Positions 5,794-5,873 of a DNA stretch of 5,873 nt are shown piece by piece. The position numbers were made by a program, and so were the translations under genes. The stretch comes from an uncultured Ruminococcus sp. Lineage in GTDB: Bacteria > Bacillota_A > Clostridia > Oscillospirales > Acutalibacteraceae. A model generated the notes under the pieces. The model was not told the DNA's origin and searched no databases. It saw nothing but the letters and a program-made list of their open reading frames with translations. The first letter of the stretch is position 1, and each line of letters opens with the position of its first letter. The stretch covers positions 1-5,873 of the forward strand of contig CACYEJ010000502.1 of the NCBI GenBank assembly GCA_902773395.1. Reading direction: 5' to 3'.

Positions 5794-5873
5794 AAGGCAA
5801 TTTAAAAGCAGTTATGTTATAAACAATTAACAAAATACTCAGAACACACTCATCATAATACAGCATTACTAAA

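Noticed and set aside
5801..5840. TTGTTA...TAACAT partial dyad on the minus strand upstream of birA, reminiscent of a biotin operator
   Set aside because: One mismatch, an 8-nt gap rather than the roughly 14-15 nt typical of biotin operators, and it lies upstream of the promoter rather than over it.

Overview
The window carries eight genes, all read leftward on the minus strand. They form two consecutive transcription units. In the direction of transcription (right to left) the order is birA, an S4-domain pseudouridine synthase of the RluA superfamily, an intergenic control region, then the start of an F1Fo ATP synthase operon: atpI, atpB (a), atpE (c), atpF (b), atpH (delta) and the first 173 codons of atpA (alpha). 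The left edge cuts atpA inside its Walker A loop (GDRQT...). The usual downstream genes (gamma, beta, epsilon) would lie outside.

Organism: the AT-rich intergenic DNA, strong AGGAG-type ribosome sites, tight leftward packing, the canonical I-B-E-F-H-A order and the protein sequences all suggest a low-GC Gram-positive anaerobe of class Clostridia, most likely a Ruminococcus/Oscillospiraceae-like gut bacterium. The genus is an inference from sequence feel, not from a search. The c subunit has the ligand set of sodium-binding rotors, including a second membrane carboxylate. The enzyme may therefore be driven by, or pump, Na+ rather than H+, which would fit a fermentative anaerobe.

Region by region. 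Bases 5677-5873 hold no gene; they carry a good vegetative-type promoter for birA (TTGACA, 17 nt, AATAAT) whose -35 lies in one arm of a perfect 7-bp dyad. birA (4684-5646) is followed after 37 nt of mostly unstructured spacer and a ribosome site by the pseudouridine synthase gene (3672-4628); a perfect 10-bp inverted repeat spans the birA stop codon and the gap. A rho-independent terminator (3617-3659) ends that unit. The remaining spacer to 3393 is AT-rich and contains a strong promoter (TTGAAT, 17 nt, TATAAT) pointing into atpI. Inside the atp operon a two-part hairpin sits immediately upstream of the atpB ribosome site. Other junctions are short, and atpF and atpH overlap.

Working together: AtpI helps assemble the c ring and ion channel; a, b and c form the membrane Fo motor; b and delta form the outer stalk that holds the alpha/beta head. 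birA supplies biotin to carboxylases (and may repress biotin genes through its N-terminal HTH), and the pseudouridine synthase modifies structured RNA. These two are housekeeping neighbours with no evident functional tie to the ATPase. I see no mobile element, CRISPR, tRNA, rRNA or unknown multi-gene system. This is an ordinary core-genome region, with the c-subunit ion site and several intercistronic structures as the points worth a second look.
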